NCBI GenBank assembly: GCA_022447685.1
Contig: JAKVAO010000015.1
Location: 1-39,751 of the forward strand
Reading direction: 5' to 3'
DNA length: 39,751 bases
Source of the DNA: Candidatus Caenarcanales bacterium
GTDB taxonomy: Bacteria; Cyanobacteriota; Vampirovibrionia; LMEP-6097
Made by a program: the position numbers and the translations under genes. Below, in pieces: positions 14,400 to 23,406 of the stretch. The first letter of the stretch is position 1; every line of letters starts with the position of its first letter. The notes beneath the pieces are model-generated. The model did not search any database. It saw only the letters and a program-made list of their open reading frames with translations, and had not been told where the DNA came from.

Positions 14400-16912
14400 T
14401 GAAAATTTCCCTTAACTGGCTTAAAGAATTTGTAAACCTCGAAGATATTTCTTTGGATCAATTAGTAGAAGAATTGACGATGAGAGCATTTGAAGTCGAA
14501 GACATAAGTACTTTCAACGATAATATTGATGAAAGAATAGTTCTAGGTGAAATATTAGAAATCAATCCACACCCTAACGCGGATAAACTTCAAGTTACTA
14601 AGACAGCTATCGGCTTCAATGAAGACGGCTCTCAAAACATCAAACAAATCGTCTGTGGCGCCAAGAATATTAAAGTAGGACAAAAAGTCCCAGTAGCAAC
14701 TCTAGGAGCAAAGCTAACCAATATTAAAGGTCTAGAAATCGCTATTAAAGAAAGTAAAATCCGTGATGTCGAAAGCTGTGGCATGCTCTGTGCAGCGGAA
14801 GAAATTGGTCTAACAGAAGACTTTGTTAACTCTGTAGTAGAAGAGCAAGGTGATGGGATTTTTATTCTATTTGAAGCTGATAATTCTGCAATCCCCGATA
14901 GAGCTAAAGATTTCAAAATCGGCACTAAGATTACTGAAGTTCTGGGAATCAAAAAAGACTTTATTTTAGATATCGGTGCAAGAAGTAATAGAGGTGATGC
15001 GCTTTCGCTAGAAGGACAAGCTAGAGAAATTGCTGCTTTATTTAAACAAGAACTTCTACAAAAAAATCCACCAGAGTTAGAAACTTATGAGAAAAAAGAA
15101 AACTTCTCAGTTAAGCCAGAGATCACTCTAGAAGATGAATGCAGCCTTTTCTATACTCTTGCAGTTGAAGGTATAGAAGTTAAAGAATCACCGCAGTGGC
15201 TCAAAGATAGACTTACAGCTGTTGGCATGAAAACCATTAATAATCTCGTAGATATAAGTAACTATGTTCATTTAGAACTAGGACAGCCTATGCATTTCTA
15301 CGATAAAGACAAACTAAGTGGCGAGAAGCTTTCAGTTAGACGCGCTCAGGCAGCTGAAAAAATCAAATGCCTTGATGAGAAAGAATATGAATTAAATGAA
15401 CAAAACCTTCTTATCACCAATAAAAGTGACAAGGAAGATATCCCAGTTGGCATAGCTGGGGTAATGGGTGGCTTCGATTCACAAATCACAGAATTCAGTA
15501 AAAACATCATCATCGAATCTGCAATCTTCAAAGCTGCAACAGTAAGAAAAAGTTCTAGGTCAGCAGGAATAGAAAGTGAAGCTAAAAAGCGTTACGAAAG
15601 AGGCGTGGATAAAATCAACACTAGAAAAGCTATTCTAAGATCACTTGAATTAATCTCTGAGCTTGCTGCAAGCGATTCAGGAATTAGAATTGGTTCACTA
15701 GAACTAGCTGGAGAGGAAGAGATTCATAGAACCACAGTGGAGCTAAATCTAGATAAATTAAATAAATTACTAGGTCTGGAGCTTTCTATGGTCGAAGTCA
15801 CTGAAATTCTCAAAATGATAGATATTAAATTCTTAGGTGTGAATACATTCTCTATCCCAAGCTATAGAACAAGAGATATCACCAGGGAAATCGACCTAAT
15901 CGAAGAACTTGCTAGATTATACGGCTACAACAATATCCCAGTTAAATGTCCACCAATGCTTGAATTCCAATCATCTAAAGATTTCAAACAAGTAGATACT
16001 GCATTGAATTCTAAAGAAGCCATCAAAACTAATCTAGTAAGCCAAGGCTTCTCTCAAGTTATACTAAGTAGCCTTGTTGGCGATTGGGCTATACACGAAA
16101 ACGAAAATGCCATCAAAATGCAAAATCCTCTATCCAAAGAATATTCAGTGCTGAGAACCTCTATGCTGACCCCATTACTGAAAGCTGCTCAGAGAAACTA
16201 TGCTAGCGATAAGTCTTCTGATATCAAAATCTTTGAACTTGGGAAAATATACTCGTGCACAAAGAAAGCAAATTCAGAAGAACAAACTGAGCTAAAAGAC
16301 ATAAGTGAATCTGAAAAACTTGGACTAGTGTTTATCAAACAAGAAAAATCATGGTTAGAGAATAAAGCTAAGGATGATAAATCTAATAATGCTGAAGCAA
16401 ACTTCTATGAACTAAAAGCATTAATCGAGAAAATCTATAAAGATGCAAGTTTTACAGCGATAAATTCTTCATCTGGACTCTATTCTTACATGCATCCTGG
16501 CATAGCTGCTGATATCAAATATCAGGGAAGAAACATAGGTTATCTAGCGAAAATCCATCCAGCTATAGCTGAGAACTGGGATTTACCAGCTAATACTTAT
16601 TTCTGCGAATTAGGCTTGCCTAATATAGCTAAAGCTAAATTCAAAGAAGCCATCAAAAACCCAGTTATAGAAAGAGATATAACCGTAGATATCAAAACCG
16701 AGACTAGCTTCAATGAAATTACTGCTTGCATCAAAAAATTCAAGTCAAAAGATTTGAAAGATATTCAACTAATTGATATATATGAAAGTAGTTACACGCT
16801 TCGTATTCAATGGCACTCTGAAAAAGATCTAAGTAGAGAGTTTATTGACGAGGAAGTAGCTAAAATCAAAGAATTCATGTCTAAGAATCTAAGCGTTGAA
16901 TTCAGAGTATAA
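14399..16912 (+). CDS. pheT: phenylalanyl-tRNA synthetase beta subunit
   Basis: 837 residues, full length. It opens with MKISLNWLKEFV, the standard PheT start, which is why I reject the longer version. Domains in order: an OB-fold tRNA-binding domain with NPHPNADKL (about 54-62) and CGAKNI, the B1/B3-B4 editing region, B5 (about 440-510) with SYRTRDITREIDLIEE, the catalytic-like core with the LRTSML segment, and a C-terminal ferredoxin-fold anticodon-binding domain with PVIERDITVD. With PheS it charges tRNA-Phe and edits mischarged Tyr. pheS is not adjacent here, whereas many bacteria keep the two together. Confidence 0.93.
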   Translation: MKISLNWLKEFVNLEDISLDQLVEELTMRAFEVEDISTFNDNIDERIVLGEILEINPHPNADKLQVTKTAIGFNEDGSQNIKQIVCGAKNIKVGQKVPVATLGAKLTNIKGLEIAIKESKIRDVESCGMLCAAEEIGLTEDFVNSVVEEQGDGIFILFEADNSAIPDRAKDFKIGTKITEVLGIKKDFILDIGARSNRGDALSLEGQAREIAALFKQELLQKNPPELETYEKKENFSVKPEITLEDECSLFYTLAVEGIEVKESPQWLKDRLTAVGMKTINNLVDISNYVHLELGQPMHFYDKDKLSGEKLSVRRAQAAEKIKCLDEKEYELNEQNLLITNKSDKEDIPVGIAGVMGGFDSQITEFSKNIIIESAIFKAATVRKSSRSAGIESEAKKRYERGVDKINTRKAILRSLELISELAASDSGIRIGSLELAGEEEIHRTTVELNLDKLNKLLGLELSMVEVTEILKMIDIKFLGVNTFSIPSYRTRDITREIDLIEELARLYGYNNIPVKCPPMLEFQSSKDFKQVDTALNSKEAIKTNLVSQGFSQVILSSLVGDWAIHENENAIKMQNPLSKEYSVLRTSMLTPLLKAAQRNYASDKSSDIKIFELGKIYSCTKKANSEEQTELKDISESEKLGLVFIKQEKSWLENKAKDDKSNNAEANFYELKALIEKIYKDASFTAINSSSGLYSYMHPGIAADIKYQGRNIGYLAKIHPAIAENWDLPANTYFCELGLPNIAKAKFKEAIKNPVIERDITVDIKTETSFNEITACIKKFKSKDLKDIQLIDIYESSYTLRIQWHSEKDLSREFIDEEVAKIKEFMSKNLSVEFRV

Positions 16913-16933
16913 AAAGTAATAATCTAATTAAAG

Positions 16934-17863
16934 ATGATCAATAAGAAAATCAGCATCTATATATTTTTAACTTTTCTAGCTTTAATTCTTTTAAGCTATT
17001 TATCTGCACTCAGTACAGTCACAGTAGAAGTTACTATATTTAATATATTACTCGCTGAACTTGCTTTCGCTTTCCTCGTGAATAGCTTGGTTTTCCCCAA
17101 GGCTAATAATCTCAGAGTAATAAATATTTCCGTCAAATACTTACTAACTATTGCTGGCTTTTTTGCGATTATCTCATTCCTCCCACACTCAGGTGACGAG
17201 CATATTTTCAGCTACGGTGACTACCAAGGTTTAGTTCCTTTCTCTGTCAGGATCAATGCTTTTGCATTATTAATGACTAATATTTTTGCAAGCTTTGTCA
17301 TTATCATCAATGACAAACTCAAAAAAGTAAAAGAAGACAAAGTATTTTTTAGTTATCAAAAAAGTAACCTCAATCAAACCCTGTGGGGTGACGAAAAAGA
17401 TCCAGAGAAATTAGAAAAAGCTGTAAAGTCTAAAGAAATAGCTAGTGAACTCAAAAGTGAAGTAAATGAGATCTTCGATGTTTATCTAGAAAAATTCGAA
17501 GATGATAAAGATTCAGAAACCCAAAACAAAAAACTAGAAAATTTTGAAAATGCTTTAGTTAAACACATTAACCCGCAAATCGAAGCTGCTTTATGTTTGG
17601 ATGAAAACTTCAATCATTTGGATAACTCGATTTTCAAATGGGATAAGTTAGATAAAAATGAAATTGCAGTTCTATTCGACAATCTCAATAAAAGCTCTGA
17701 AGCTGCCTCAACAGGAAAGTTATGTCAGTGCCTGTTCAGTGTAGAAAATTCTTGGTATATCATAGCTCAGTACCGTGGTATGTTCTTAATCCTCAAATCT
17801 AGAAATAGTGATTTTTCTAATCTTCTAGAAGTTTCTTATAAAGTATTTAAAAGTTTGGGTTAA
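16934..17863 (+). CDS. membrane protein with C-terminal cytoplasmic domain, 309 aa
   Basis: Three or four hydrophobic helices fill the first 125 residues (about 6-28, 30-52, 66-84 and 108-126). A Lys/Glu-rich soluble region of about 180 residues follows and ends in a small domain with SVENSWYIIAQYRGMFLILKS. The ending looks like the short alpha/beta domains of sensory or assembly proteins, but I cannot assign it. It begins 21 nt after pheT and is followed by pilT, which has its own promoter. A link to the pilus is possible only by proximity. Confidence 0.65.
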   Translation: MINKKISIYIFLTFLALILLSYLSALSTVTVEVTIFNILLAELAFAFLVNSLVFPKANNLRVINISVKYLLTIAGFFAIISFLPHSGDEHIFSYGDYQGLVPFSVRINAFALLMTNIFASFVIIINDKLKKVKEDKVFFSYQKSNLNQTLWGDEKDPEKLEKAVKSKEIASELKSEVNEIFDVYLEKFEDDKDSETQNKKLENFENALVKHINPQIEAALCLDENFNHLDNSIFKWDKLDKNEIAVLFDNLNKSSEAASTGKLCQCLFSVENSWYIIAQYRGMFLILKSRNSDFSNLLEVSYKVFKSLG

Positions 17864-17894
17864 CTTTTGAGAAATATCCAAATATACTCATTGC

Positions 17895-17916
17895 TATAAT
17901 ATCTGCATAGCCACAA
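17895..17916 (+). promoter_or_regulatory. extended -10 promoter of pilT
   Basis: TTGC-TATAAT, an extended -10 (TG-n-TATAAT), has its box at 17895-17900, 15 nt before the ATG. The predicted leader is under 10 nt and no Shine-Dalgarno sequence is seen. Confidence 0.6.
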
Positions 17917-18980
17917 TGATCAATAAACTTCTTGAATTAGTAAAAAAAGCCAAAGCAAGTGATTTGCATATAACTCCTATCGAGCCTCCTGTACTTAGAA
18001 TCAATGGAATTCTTAGAAGAACAGAAATGCAGCCCCTAAGCTCAGAACAAGTAAAATCAATCTGCTATAGCTTTCTATCTGAAGAACAGATTAAAGAGCT
18101 AGAAACCAATTACGAACTAGATTGTGCTTATGGAGTTGAAGGTATTGGTCGTTTTCGTATTAATGTCTACAAAGACAGACTGGGTTACAGCGCTGCATTA
18201 AGAATGATCAGCTATCAAATTCCAAGTATAGAAGATCTCAGATTACCAGACGTACTAAAACGTTTAGTGCATTTACCAAGAGGTTTAGTTCTAGTAACTG
18301 GACCTACAGGTTCTGGTAAATCTACGAGTCTTGCTGCTATGGTGGATTGGATTAATAGTCATCGTGCTGAGCACATACTGACGATAGAAGATCCTATAGA
18401 ATTTATCCATAAATCCAAAAACAGCATCATCAATCAAAGAGAAATTGGTAATCACACCCACTCATTCTCTAACGCCCTAAGAGCAGCACTGAGAGAAGAT
18501 CCTGATGTAATTCTCATTGGTGAGATGAGAGATTTAGAAACTATTTCACTTGCAATTAGAGCTGCTGAAACTGGTCACTTAGTATTCGGTACTTTGCATA
18601 CTTCTTCTGCTGCATCTACTATTGATAGATTAATCGATGTTTTCCCAGCTGACCAACAAGCTCAAATCAGAACTCAATTAAGCAATTCCCTAAAAGCAGT
18701 ACTCAGTCAAACTCTAATTCCTAACCGTGAAGGCAATGGCAGAGTGCTTGCAATGGAAGCGATGTTAGTTACTTCTGGTATCGCAAACCTTATCCGTGAA
18801 GCCAAAACATCTCAAATCTATTCAGCTATACAAACTGGTAAGAACGTTGGTATGCAGACTCTCGAGTCCTCACTTGCAAATCTTTATAATAACGATTTAA
18901 TTAGTCTCGATGACGCCATGTCTAGAAGTTCTAAAGTAGATGAGCTTAAGAATTTAATCGGTACAGCTGTAGCTGCATAG
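17916..18980 (+). CDS. pilT: type IV pilus retraction ATPase PilT
   Basis: 354 residues, typical for PilT. It has an N-terminal PAS-like domain beginning with ASDLHIT, a Walker A GPTGSGKS at 129-136, an Asp box with EDPIEF, a Walker B ending in LIGEMRD, the PilT-specific AIRAAETGHL, and a His box with TLHTSS. PilT hexamers hydrolyse ATP at the inner membrane to depolymerise pilin, powering twitching and DNA uptake. No other pil gene is adjacent. The combination with flagellar genes implies a cell able both to swim and to crawl. Confidence 0.95.
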   Translation: MINKLLELVKKAKASDLHITPIEPPVLRINGILRRTEMQPLSSEQVKSICYSFLSEEQIKELETNYELDCAYGVEGIGRFRINVYKDRLGYSAALRMISYQIPSIEDLRLPDVLKRLVHLPRGLVLVTGPTGSGKSTSLAAMVDWINSHRAEHILTIEDPIEFIHKSKNSIINQREIGNHTHSFSNALRAALREDPDVILIGEMRDLETISLAIRAAETGHLVFGTLHTSSAASTIDRLIDVFPADQQAQIRTQLSNSLKAVLSQTLIPNREGNGRVLAMEAMLVTSGIANLIREAKTSQIYSAIQTGKNVGMQTLESSLANLYNNDLISLDDAMSRSSKVDELKNLIGTAVAA

Positions 18981-19008
18981 TCTTAGGCGCCGCAACTACA
19001 AGTTCTGC

Positions 19009-19025
19009 TAAAATCTTATTCGGTA
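19009..19025 (+). promoter_or_regulatory. extended -10 box upstream of dcd
   Basis: CTGC-TAAAAT with the box at 19009-19014 ends 10 nt before the ATG at 19025. It supports translation from this codon and thus inclusion of the hydrophobic N-terminus. Confidence 0.55.
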
Positions 19026-19633
19026 TGGATATATTCGCTCTAATCGGGATAGTAATTTCACTATTATTACCTTTTGCTCTATTTGCTATTTACTTAGTAT
19101 TTCTCAGCCCTGGCAACCTAGTTGACTGGCAAATGAGATTATTTCTAAAGCTAGGTTTAATGAAAATAGATAATTTAGACAAAAAAGCTATTCAACCTAA
19201 CAGCATAGATGTTCATATCGGCACTCATTTCGCTCGCCAAAGAGAAGATGGCAGCTTCGAGGAATTCGATGCAGATGAAGTCATACTTGCACCAGGTGAT
19301 TTCGTGCTTGGTACTACTCAAGAATACTTCTACTTCCCATCTAATCTTCATGGCTATCTTCAAGGCAAAAGCTCTTGGGCTAGGCTAGGTTTATACGTAG
19401 AATCTGCTGGTTTATTTGACAGTGGTTTTGAAGGAGAAGGAGTGGTTGAACTTACTAACCAAGGTTGCGCTCCACTTAAACTTGAAGCTGGCAAGCCTAT
19501 TGCTCAGATGATCTATATGAGAAACCTGCCATGCTCTCACCCATATGGTAAGAAAAAACACTCTAAAAGTAATTACCAAGGTCAAAAAGGTGCTAGGCGG
19601 AGTGCACTTGATACTACCGTAGCTGCGGTATAA
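19025..19633 (+). CDS. dcd: dCTP deaminase (Dcd) with N-terminal membrane helix
   Basis: The trimeric dUTPase/dCTP deaminase fold is recognisable: IQPNSIDVHIG (56-66), the GKSSWARLG motif (114-122) with Ser and Arg for nucleotide binding, and VESAGLFDSGFEG followed by VVELTNQG, in which E142 matches the catalytic glutamate of dCTP deaminases. The reaction is dCTP to dUTP plus ammonia (or to dUMP in bifunctional forms). What is odd is residues 4-27, a continuous hydrophobic helix, where normal Dcd begins with a short soluble helix. A start at the internal Met37 would remove it, but the promoter argues for the long form. It may be membrane-tethered. Some active-site differences mean a non-deaminase dUTPase-like role is possible. 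Confidence 0.8.
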   Translation: MDIFALIGIVISLLLPFALFAIYLVFLSPGNLVDWQMRLFLKLGLMKIDNLDKKAIQPNSIDVHIGTHFARQREDGSFEEFDADEVILAPGDFVLGTTQEYFYFPSNLHGYLQGKSSWARLGLYVESAGLFDSGFEGEGVVELTNQGCAPLKLEAGKPIAQMIYMRNLPCSHPYGKKKHSKSNYQGQKGARRSALDTTVAAV

Positions 19634-19650
19634 GCAGCTTGTCTGCTTTA

Positions 19651-19704
19651 TATTCTTTATCAAACAGTCGCCACTCAAAACTTCGTTTTGTAGTATCTCC
19701 TTAA
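19651..19704. repeat. 54-bp direct repeat, copy 1
   Basis: Matches 23407-23460 at 50 of 54 positions, and all four differences are transitions. It contains a perfect hairpin CAAAAC-TTC-GTTTTG. The two copies lie in the same orientation and bracket a 3.7-kb accessory segment between dcd and feoA. Confidence 0.9.
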
Positions 19705-19808
19705 GAGAATTAGGGATAAGAGGCAGCAGATCAATACAGAAATCAAAAAAATCTATGATTCTGTACTATTGGTATATTTTCCAAGAATTTCTGGCATAAT
19801 GTAGTTAT

Positions 19809-21023
19809 ATGTCTGATTTTCGTAGAAATATACTAAAAACTATTAGGTCAAGTTATGAAAATCCAAGAATAACTCTTTTAATAGGTCCAAGACAAGTTGG
19901 TAAAACGTATTTGTTGAAACAATTAAAAAGAAATCTCAAGAAAGATTCTAAATATTTCAACATTGAAATTCCCCAAGATGCCAAGCTTTTCAATAGTGAT
20001 GAAGATGAAATTTTTAATATCATTAGCGAATCAGGCGATTATTGTTTCATCGATGAATTTCACTTCGTTAAAAATATCTCTAAAATCTTTAAAGCTATAT
20101 ACGATGCTATTGATATAGGCAGAATTAAACAAGTGAAAATATTTGCATCCGGCTCCTCTGCCATGGAAATTCACAAACACTTGAAAGAAAGTTTAGCTGG
20201 AAGGTATATAAAATTCCAAATTCGCCCACTTAACTATGATGAATTTTGCACTAATAGAGATATCGATACCAGTATCCATGAATATCTCAGCTATGGGGGG
20301 CTACCTGGAACCTATGACGTACATCATAAAAAAGACAGAGACAAAGAAAATTATTTAAAGCAAATCCTAGAAACTTATATCCAAAAAGATATAAAACACC
20401 TTATTAGTGAAGAAAATACTAGTGCTTTCAACCATCTGCTCTACATACTTGCTGAAAATCAAGGACAGATCATATCCAGAGCAAATTTAGCTAGAGATAT
20501 TCGAGTTAGTGAGAAAACTGTCGAGCGCTACCTGGATATACTAGAGCTTACTTATGTTATCTATAAACTCAGTTCTTATGCAGCAAACCTTAGTAACGAA
20601 CTGAAAAAATCTAAAAAATACTATTTCTACGATCTAGGTATCAGAAACGCCATTATCGAAAATTTCAAAAATAATAAAAAACAAAAAGGAACGAACTGGG
20701 AAACCTTTACTTATCATCACCTACTTGGTTTTCAGGAAGAAGCTAATACCAGTATTTATTTTTGGCGAACATCAGACGATCTAGAAATAGATTTCATCTG
20801 GCTAAGAAATCAGATACCATTTCCTATAGAAGTAAAATCGAGGCTAAGAAAAGCGAGTATACCTAAAGCAATGGAAACTTTCTTCAAAGCTTATTTAGAT
20901 ACCCCATTTGGGATAGTATTAAATGAAGATATTGAAGATTGCTTGGAATATCGAGGTAAGGAAGTACATTTTATTCGGTTTGAGGATATTAAGTACTTGG
21001 AGGAGATGTTGAATGAAAACTAA
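19809..21023 (+). CDS. AAA ATPase of the AAA_14/DUF4143 type
   Basis: 404 residues. Walker A GPRQVGKT at 26-33, Walker B with CFIDEFHF near 78-85, a sensor segment ASGSSAMEI, then the family's GGLPG. A winged-helix part (RANLARDIRVSEKTVERYLDIL) follows, and a C-terminal DUF4143 region has a PD-(D/E)xK-like pattern (LEIDFIW then PIEVKS). Such ATPases are common in accessory regions of AT-rich and symbiotic genomes; their function is unclear, with suggestions around DNA or toxin-like roles. A CATAAT box 8 nt before the ATG suggests a leaderless mRNA. It converges with the next gene with only 1 nt between the stop codons. Confidence 0.85.
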   Translation: MSDFRRNILKTIRSSYENPRITLLIGPRQVGKTYLLKQLKRNLKKDSKYFNIEIPQDAKLFNSDEDEIFNIISESGDYCFIDEFHFVKNISKIFKAIYDAIDIGRIKQVKIFASGSSAMEIHKHLKESLAGRYIKFQIRPLNYDEFCTNRDIDTSIHEYLSYGGLPGTYDVHHKKDRDKENYLKQILETYIQKDIKHLISEENTSAFNHLLYILAENQGQIISRANLARDIRVSEKTVERYLDILELTYVIYKLSSYAANLSNELKKSKKYYFYDLGIRNAIIENFKNNKKQKGTNWETFTYHHLLGFQEEANTSIYFWRTSDDLEIDFIWLRNQIPFPIEVKSRLRKASIPKAMETFFKAYLDTPFGIVLNEDIEDCLEYRGKEVHFIRFEDIKYLEEMLNEN

Positions 21024-21024
21024 A

Positions 21025-21885
21025 TTAAGAAAGGCATTTATCTAAAAAAGTAACAGGAAATTCTAATTCCATTTTTTTAGGAAATACAATATTACCTATT
21101 TCTCTTTTAGTCTCAATATCAAAATAAACCATATTTGGATCATCTTCATTAATATACAGAGTTCCTTGATTTAGGCTAATATTTTCACCGTCAGCTAATT
21201 CAAGGTTATCATCTTCAAAATTCAAGATGGCTATATATTTGCTTATTTTGTGATTTGGATTAGCTTGACTCTGTTTCAAATCCTCAATTAACTCTCTTAC
21301 ATTAAGAGCAGCGTCATTAAGCTGAAGCCTATTCTTTAAATATTTAGATATAGAATCTTTATAAAGTAAATTTTCCATGTCTTTGGATGTGAAGTCACTC
21401 GTCAATGGCATATATTCCTCACGAGCAGTGAATTGTGATCTTGGACTCCTATGTTCAATAATTACAGGTTCTATTTTAAATTCTAATAACCTATCATCCT
21501 TAAATTTAATCTCGAGATTTATCTTCTCTGCAGCTCGGGAATCATCTTCGAAAACATCGCCTTTATGAAATATAGTTAAATTCATAGGGTCAACCTCGGA
21601 CCCAAAAGCTTTCTCAGCACTCCTCTTTGCAATCTCGGAATAGTTTTCTAACAATTTAGATCCTACTTTTTCACGAAGTGTATCTTGAATATATTCAGGA
21701 ATAGACCTTGAAGAAACTGGAGATACCACATTTGCAATTTGCTCAATAAAATTTCTGGGATTGCCTATTTGATCTTCTGGTTTAAATCTATTTTGAATAT
21801 TTTTCTTTAGCTGACGGAGCTTTTCAGTATCTTCTGATACTCTATTCTTAACGAATTGTAATAAATTAAGTCCTGTATCCTTCAC
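21025..21885 (-). CDS. hypothetical protein, 286 aa (GTG start)
   Basis: Soluble protein with a basic, helical N-terminal third (about 1-95) and a beta-rich remainder (for example LEFKIEPVII and KYIAILNFEDD). No known motif is visible. The start is GTG, supported by TAAAAT (minus strand, 21898-21893) ending 7 nt before it. Its stop is 1 nt from that of the DUF4143 ATPase. It resembles in composition the other unassigned polar proteins of the window. Confidence 0.65.
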   Translation of the reverse strand: MKDTGLNLLQFVKNRVSEDTEKLRQLKKNIQNRFKPEDQIGNPRNFIEQIANVVSPVSSRSIPEYIQDTLREKVGSKLLENYSEIAKRSAEKAFGSEVDPMNLTIFHKGDVFEDDSRAAEKINLEIKFKDDRLLEFKIEPVIIEHRSPRSQFTAREEYMPLTSDFTSKDMENLLYKDSISKYLKNRLQLNDAALNVRELIEDLKQSQANPNHKISKYIAILNFEDDNLELADGENISLNQGTLYINEDDPNMVYFDIETKREIGNIVFPKKMELEFPVTFLDKCLS

Positions 21886-21908
21886 GTATTACATTTTAAT
21901 ATAAGGCA

Positions 21909-22957
21909 GGATAGATTCTACTATCAAATGCAACAGCGCTCAATTTCTTCTTGAAAAACCTCAATAGGTGTTTTGTAATTGAGCCTTTGTCGAGGTCTTC
22001 CATTAATGAGTTTAACGTAATGCTGAAGATCCTCTTCAGAAACTTTAGTTAAATCTGCCCCTTTCGGGATAAATTCTCTAAGCAAACCAATAGTATTTTC
22101 ACAAGTTCCCCTTTCCCATGGGCTATACGGTTTCGCAAAATATACGGTCATATTAGTACTATTCTCAATTTCTTGGTGTCTTGCAAACTCTGTACCATTG
22201 TCGTATGTAATCGACAGGCAAAGTTCACTTGGAAATTCTTCAAATAGCCCTTCAGTTGACTCCAATACAGTATCTGCTTTCTTGTCTTTAATCTTTTGCG
22301 CTACGAGAAGCCCAGATTTCCTTTCCACATTAATTAAAATCTTTTCAGATTGCTTCGGATCACCAAGCATCGTGTCTCCTTCCCAGTGACCAGGAACTTG
22401 CCTCTCTTCAATATCACTAGGTCTATCATCAATTGATCTTTTATTAACGATAAATTCAGGGCTTGATCTTTTAGTTCGATATTTTTTACCTTTTCGCCTT
22501 AAGCGAAGCTTCACTAAATCACACCTCTCTCGATAAAGCCATTGATAAATGGTTTCATGACATATGATCTCCCCAGTATCCTGCCTCCATCTACCTGCTA
22601 TTTGATTTGGAGACCAATGAAGTTCAATGCATTCAATGATAAATTTCTCTAAAAGACTTCCTGAAATTATTCTTAAATGAGAATTTGCTTTTCTTTTTCT
22701 TTCATAAACTAACTCCCATGCTTTCTGTGCTTTAAACTCACCATCCACTGAATTCTTACTAATACATCTACTAACAACTGAGTTATTTCTATCAATTGCT
22801 ATCGCTATTTCTGTAATTTTGAAACCTTGATCTAACAATGTCTCTATTTTAACCATTTCTTCCCAACTTAAATGCTTCTTCTCCATTCTCTAACTCCTTT
22901 TCTTTATCTACAAAGTTAGAAATATGGCTTTGTTGCATTTCGGTTTAGAAAGAATCC
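21909..22957 (-). mobile_element. IS30-family insertion sequence (ends approximate)
   Basis: An IS30-type transposase gene is enclosed by inverted repeats. An exact 10-bp core AAATGCAACA (21926-21935) faces TGTTGCATTT (22931-22940). Extending outward to GGAT (21909) and ATCC (ending 22957) gives 27-bp ends with 19 matches, and the stop codon lies inside the left end. No clear short target duplication is seen, so the outer limits are uncertain. It sits within the accessory segment bracketed by the 54-bp repeats. Confidence 0.75.
21924..22886 (-). CDS. IS30-family transposase
   Basis: 320 residues, intact. The N-terminal helix-turn-helix region (ITEIAIAIDRNNSVVSRCIS) and ETIYQWLYRE are family marks. 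The DDE catalytic residues are visible in GHWEGDTMLG, ITYDNGTEFA and CENTIGLLREF. The C-terminal RPRQRLNYKTPIEVF is the classic IS30 ending. The frame is uninterrupted, so the element may still be active. Confidence 0.93.
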   Translation of the reverse strand: MEKKHLSWEEMVKIETLLDQGFKITEIAIAIDRNNSVVSRCISKNSVDGEFKAQKAWELVYERKRKANSHLRIISGSLLEKFIIECIELHWSPNQIAGRWRQDTGEIICHETIYQWLYRERCDLVKLRLRRKGKKYRTKRSSPEFIVNKRSIDDRPSDIEERQVPGHWEGDTMLGDPKQSEKILINVERKSGLLVAQKIKDKKADTVLESTEGLFEEFPSELCLSITYDNGTEFARHQEIENSTNMTVYFAKPYSPWERGTCENTIGLLREFIPKGADLTKVSEEDLQHYVKLINGRPRQRLNYKTPIEVFQEEIERCCI

Positions 22958-23028
22958 AGAGACACAAGTCAAGATAATATTACATGCGTGCGTGCAATGG
23001 CTAAACGAAGATTGAGGAAGTTACTAAA

Positions 23029-23313
23029 TCAAGCATCTTCAAAACAAAGTTCAAAAGCACAATCCTCTTTCAAAGGACATTCATCGGGGTCTTTCATCTT
23101 AGCCCATTCTTTGCGGAAACATTCTCTAGCTTCTACATAATCCAAACCAAACTCGAACATCTCTTCCATTCCCTGACCGTGCATCTCAGATAAAGCTTTC
23201 AAAGAATAAAATTCTTCTGCGTAGCCAAGAGCAAGGTTAATATTGAACATTCTCCTGCAAATAGGTAAGCCAGTGACGGAACATTTCTCAATTTGGGAAT
23301 TTTCGCTTGGCAT
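23029..23313 (-). CDS. small Cys-rich hypothetical protein, 94 aa
   Basis: Acidic protein with six cysteines arranged as a C-x7-C near the N-terminus (11, 19) and a C-terminal set (CFRKEW, CPLKEDC, FELC), which could hold a metal or disulfides. Aromatic and Met-rich helices lie between. There is no signal peptide. TTATAT lies 6 nt before the ATG and no Shine-Dalgarno sequence is seen. It lies between the IS30 element and the nested repeat before feoA; the divergent feo genes may or may not be related. I recognise no family. Confidence 0.55.
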   Translation of the reverse strand: MPSENSQIEKCSVTGLPICRRMFNINLALGYAEEFYSLKALSEMHGQGMEEMFEFGLDYVEARECFRKEWAKMKDPDECPLKEDCAFELCFEDA

Positions 23314-23322
23314 AGGCGTATA

Positions 23323-23405
23323 TAAGGATCCACTGAAAAACGCCTAAAGTAACATTTTTCAACCCTGACCGAGGAATGAATCCTAGCTCAGGGAGTGGAT
23401 CCTTA
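23323..23405. repeat. 83-bp nested inverted repeat (three-way hairpin)
   Basis: A perfect 12-bp outer stem, TAAGGATCCACT at 23323-23334 and AGTGGATCCTTA at 23394-23405, encloses two further stems, GAAAAA/TTTTTC and CCCTGA/TCAGGG, the latter with AGGA/TCCT inside it. It directly abuts copy 2 of the 54-bp repeat and the promoter of the small Cys-rich gene. Confidence 0.85.
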
Positions 23406-23406
23406 A

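Noticed and set aside
19735..19765. A stem TACAGAAATCA/TGATTCTGTA as a terminator
   Set aside because: It has a bulge and no T tract on either side; it may be a hairpin but termination is not supported.
19767..19780. A 14-bp sequence (TATTGGTATATTTT) whose inverse recurs at 39691-39704
   Set aside because: It is AT-only apart from two G's and short enough to recur by chance in this composition.
22972..23130. A + strand frame beginning MAKRRLRKLL near the IS30 right end
   Set aside because: Most of it is antisense to the Cys-rich gene and it stops without any recognisable domain.
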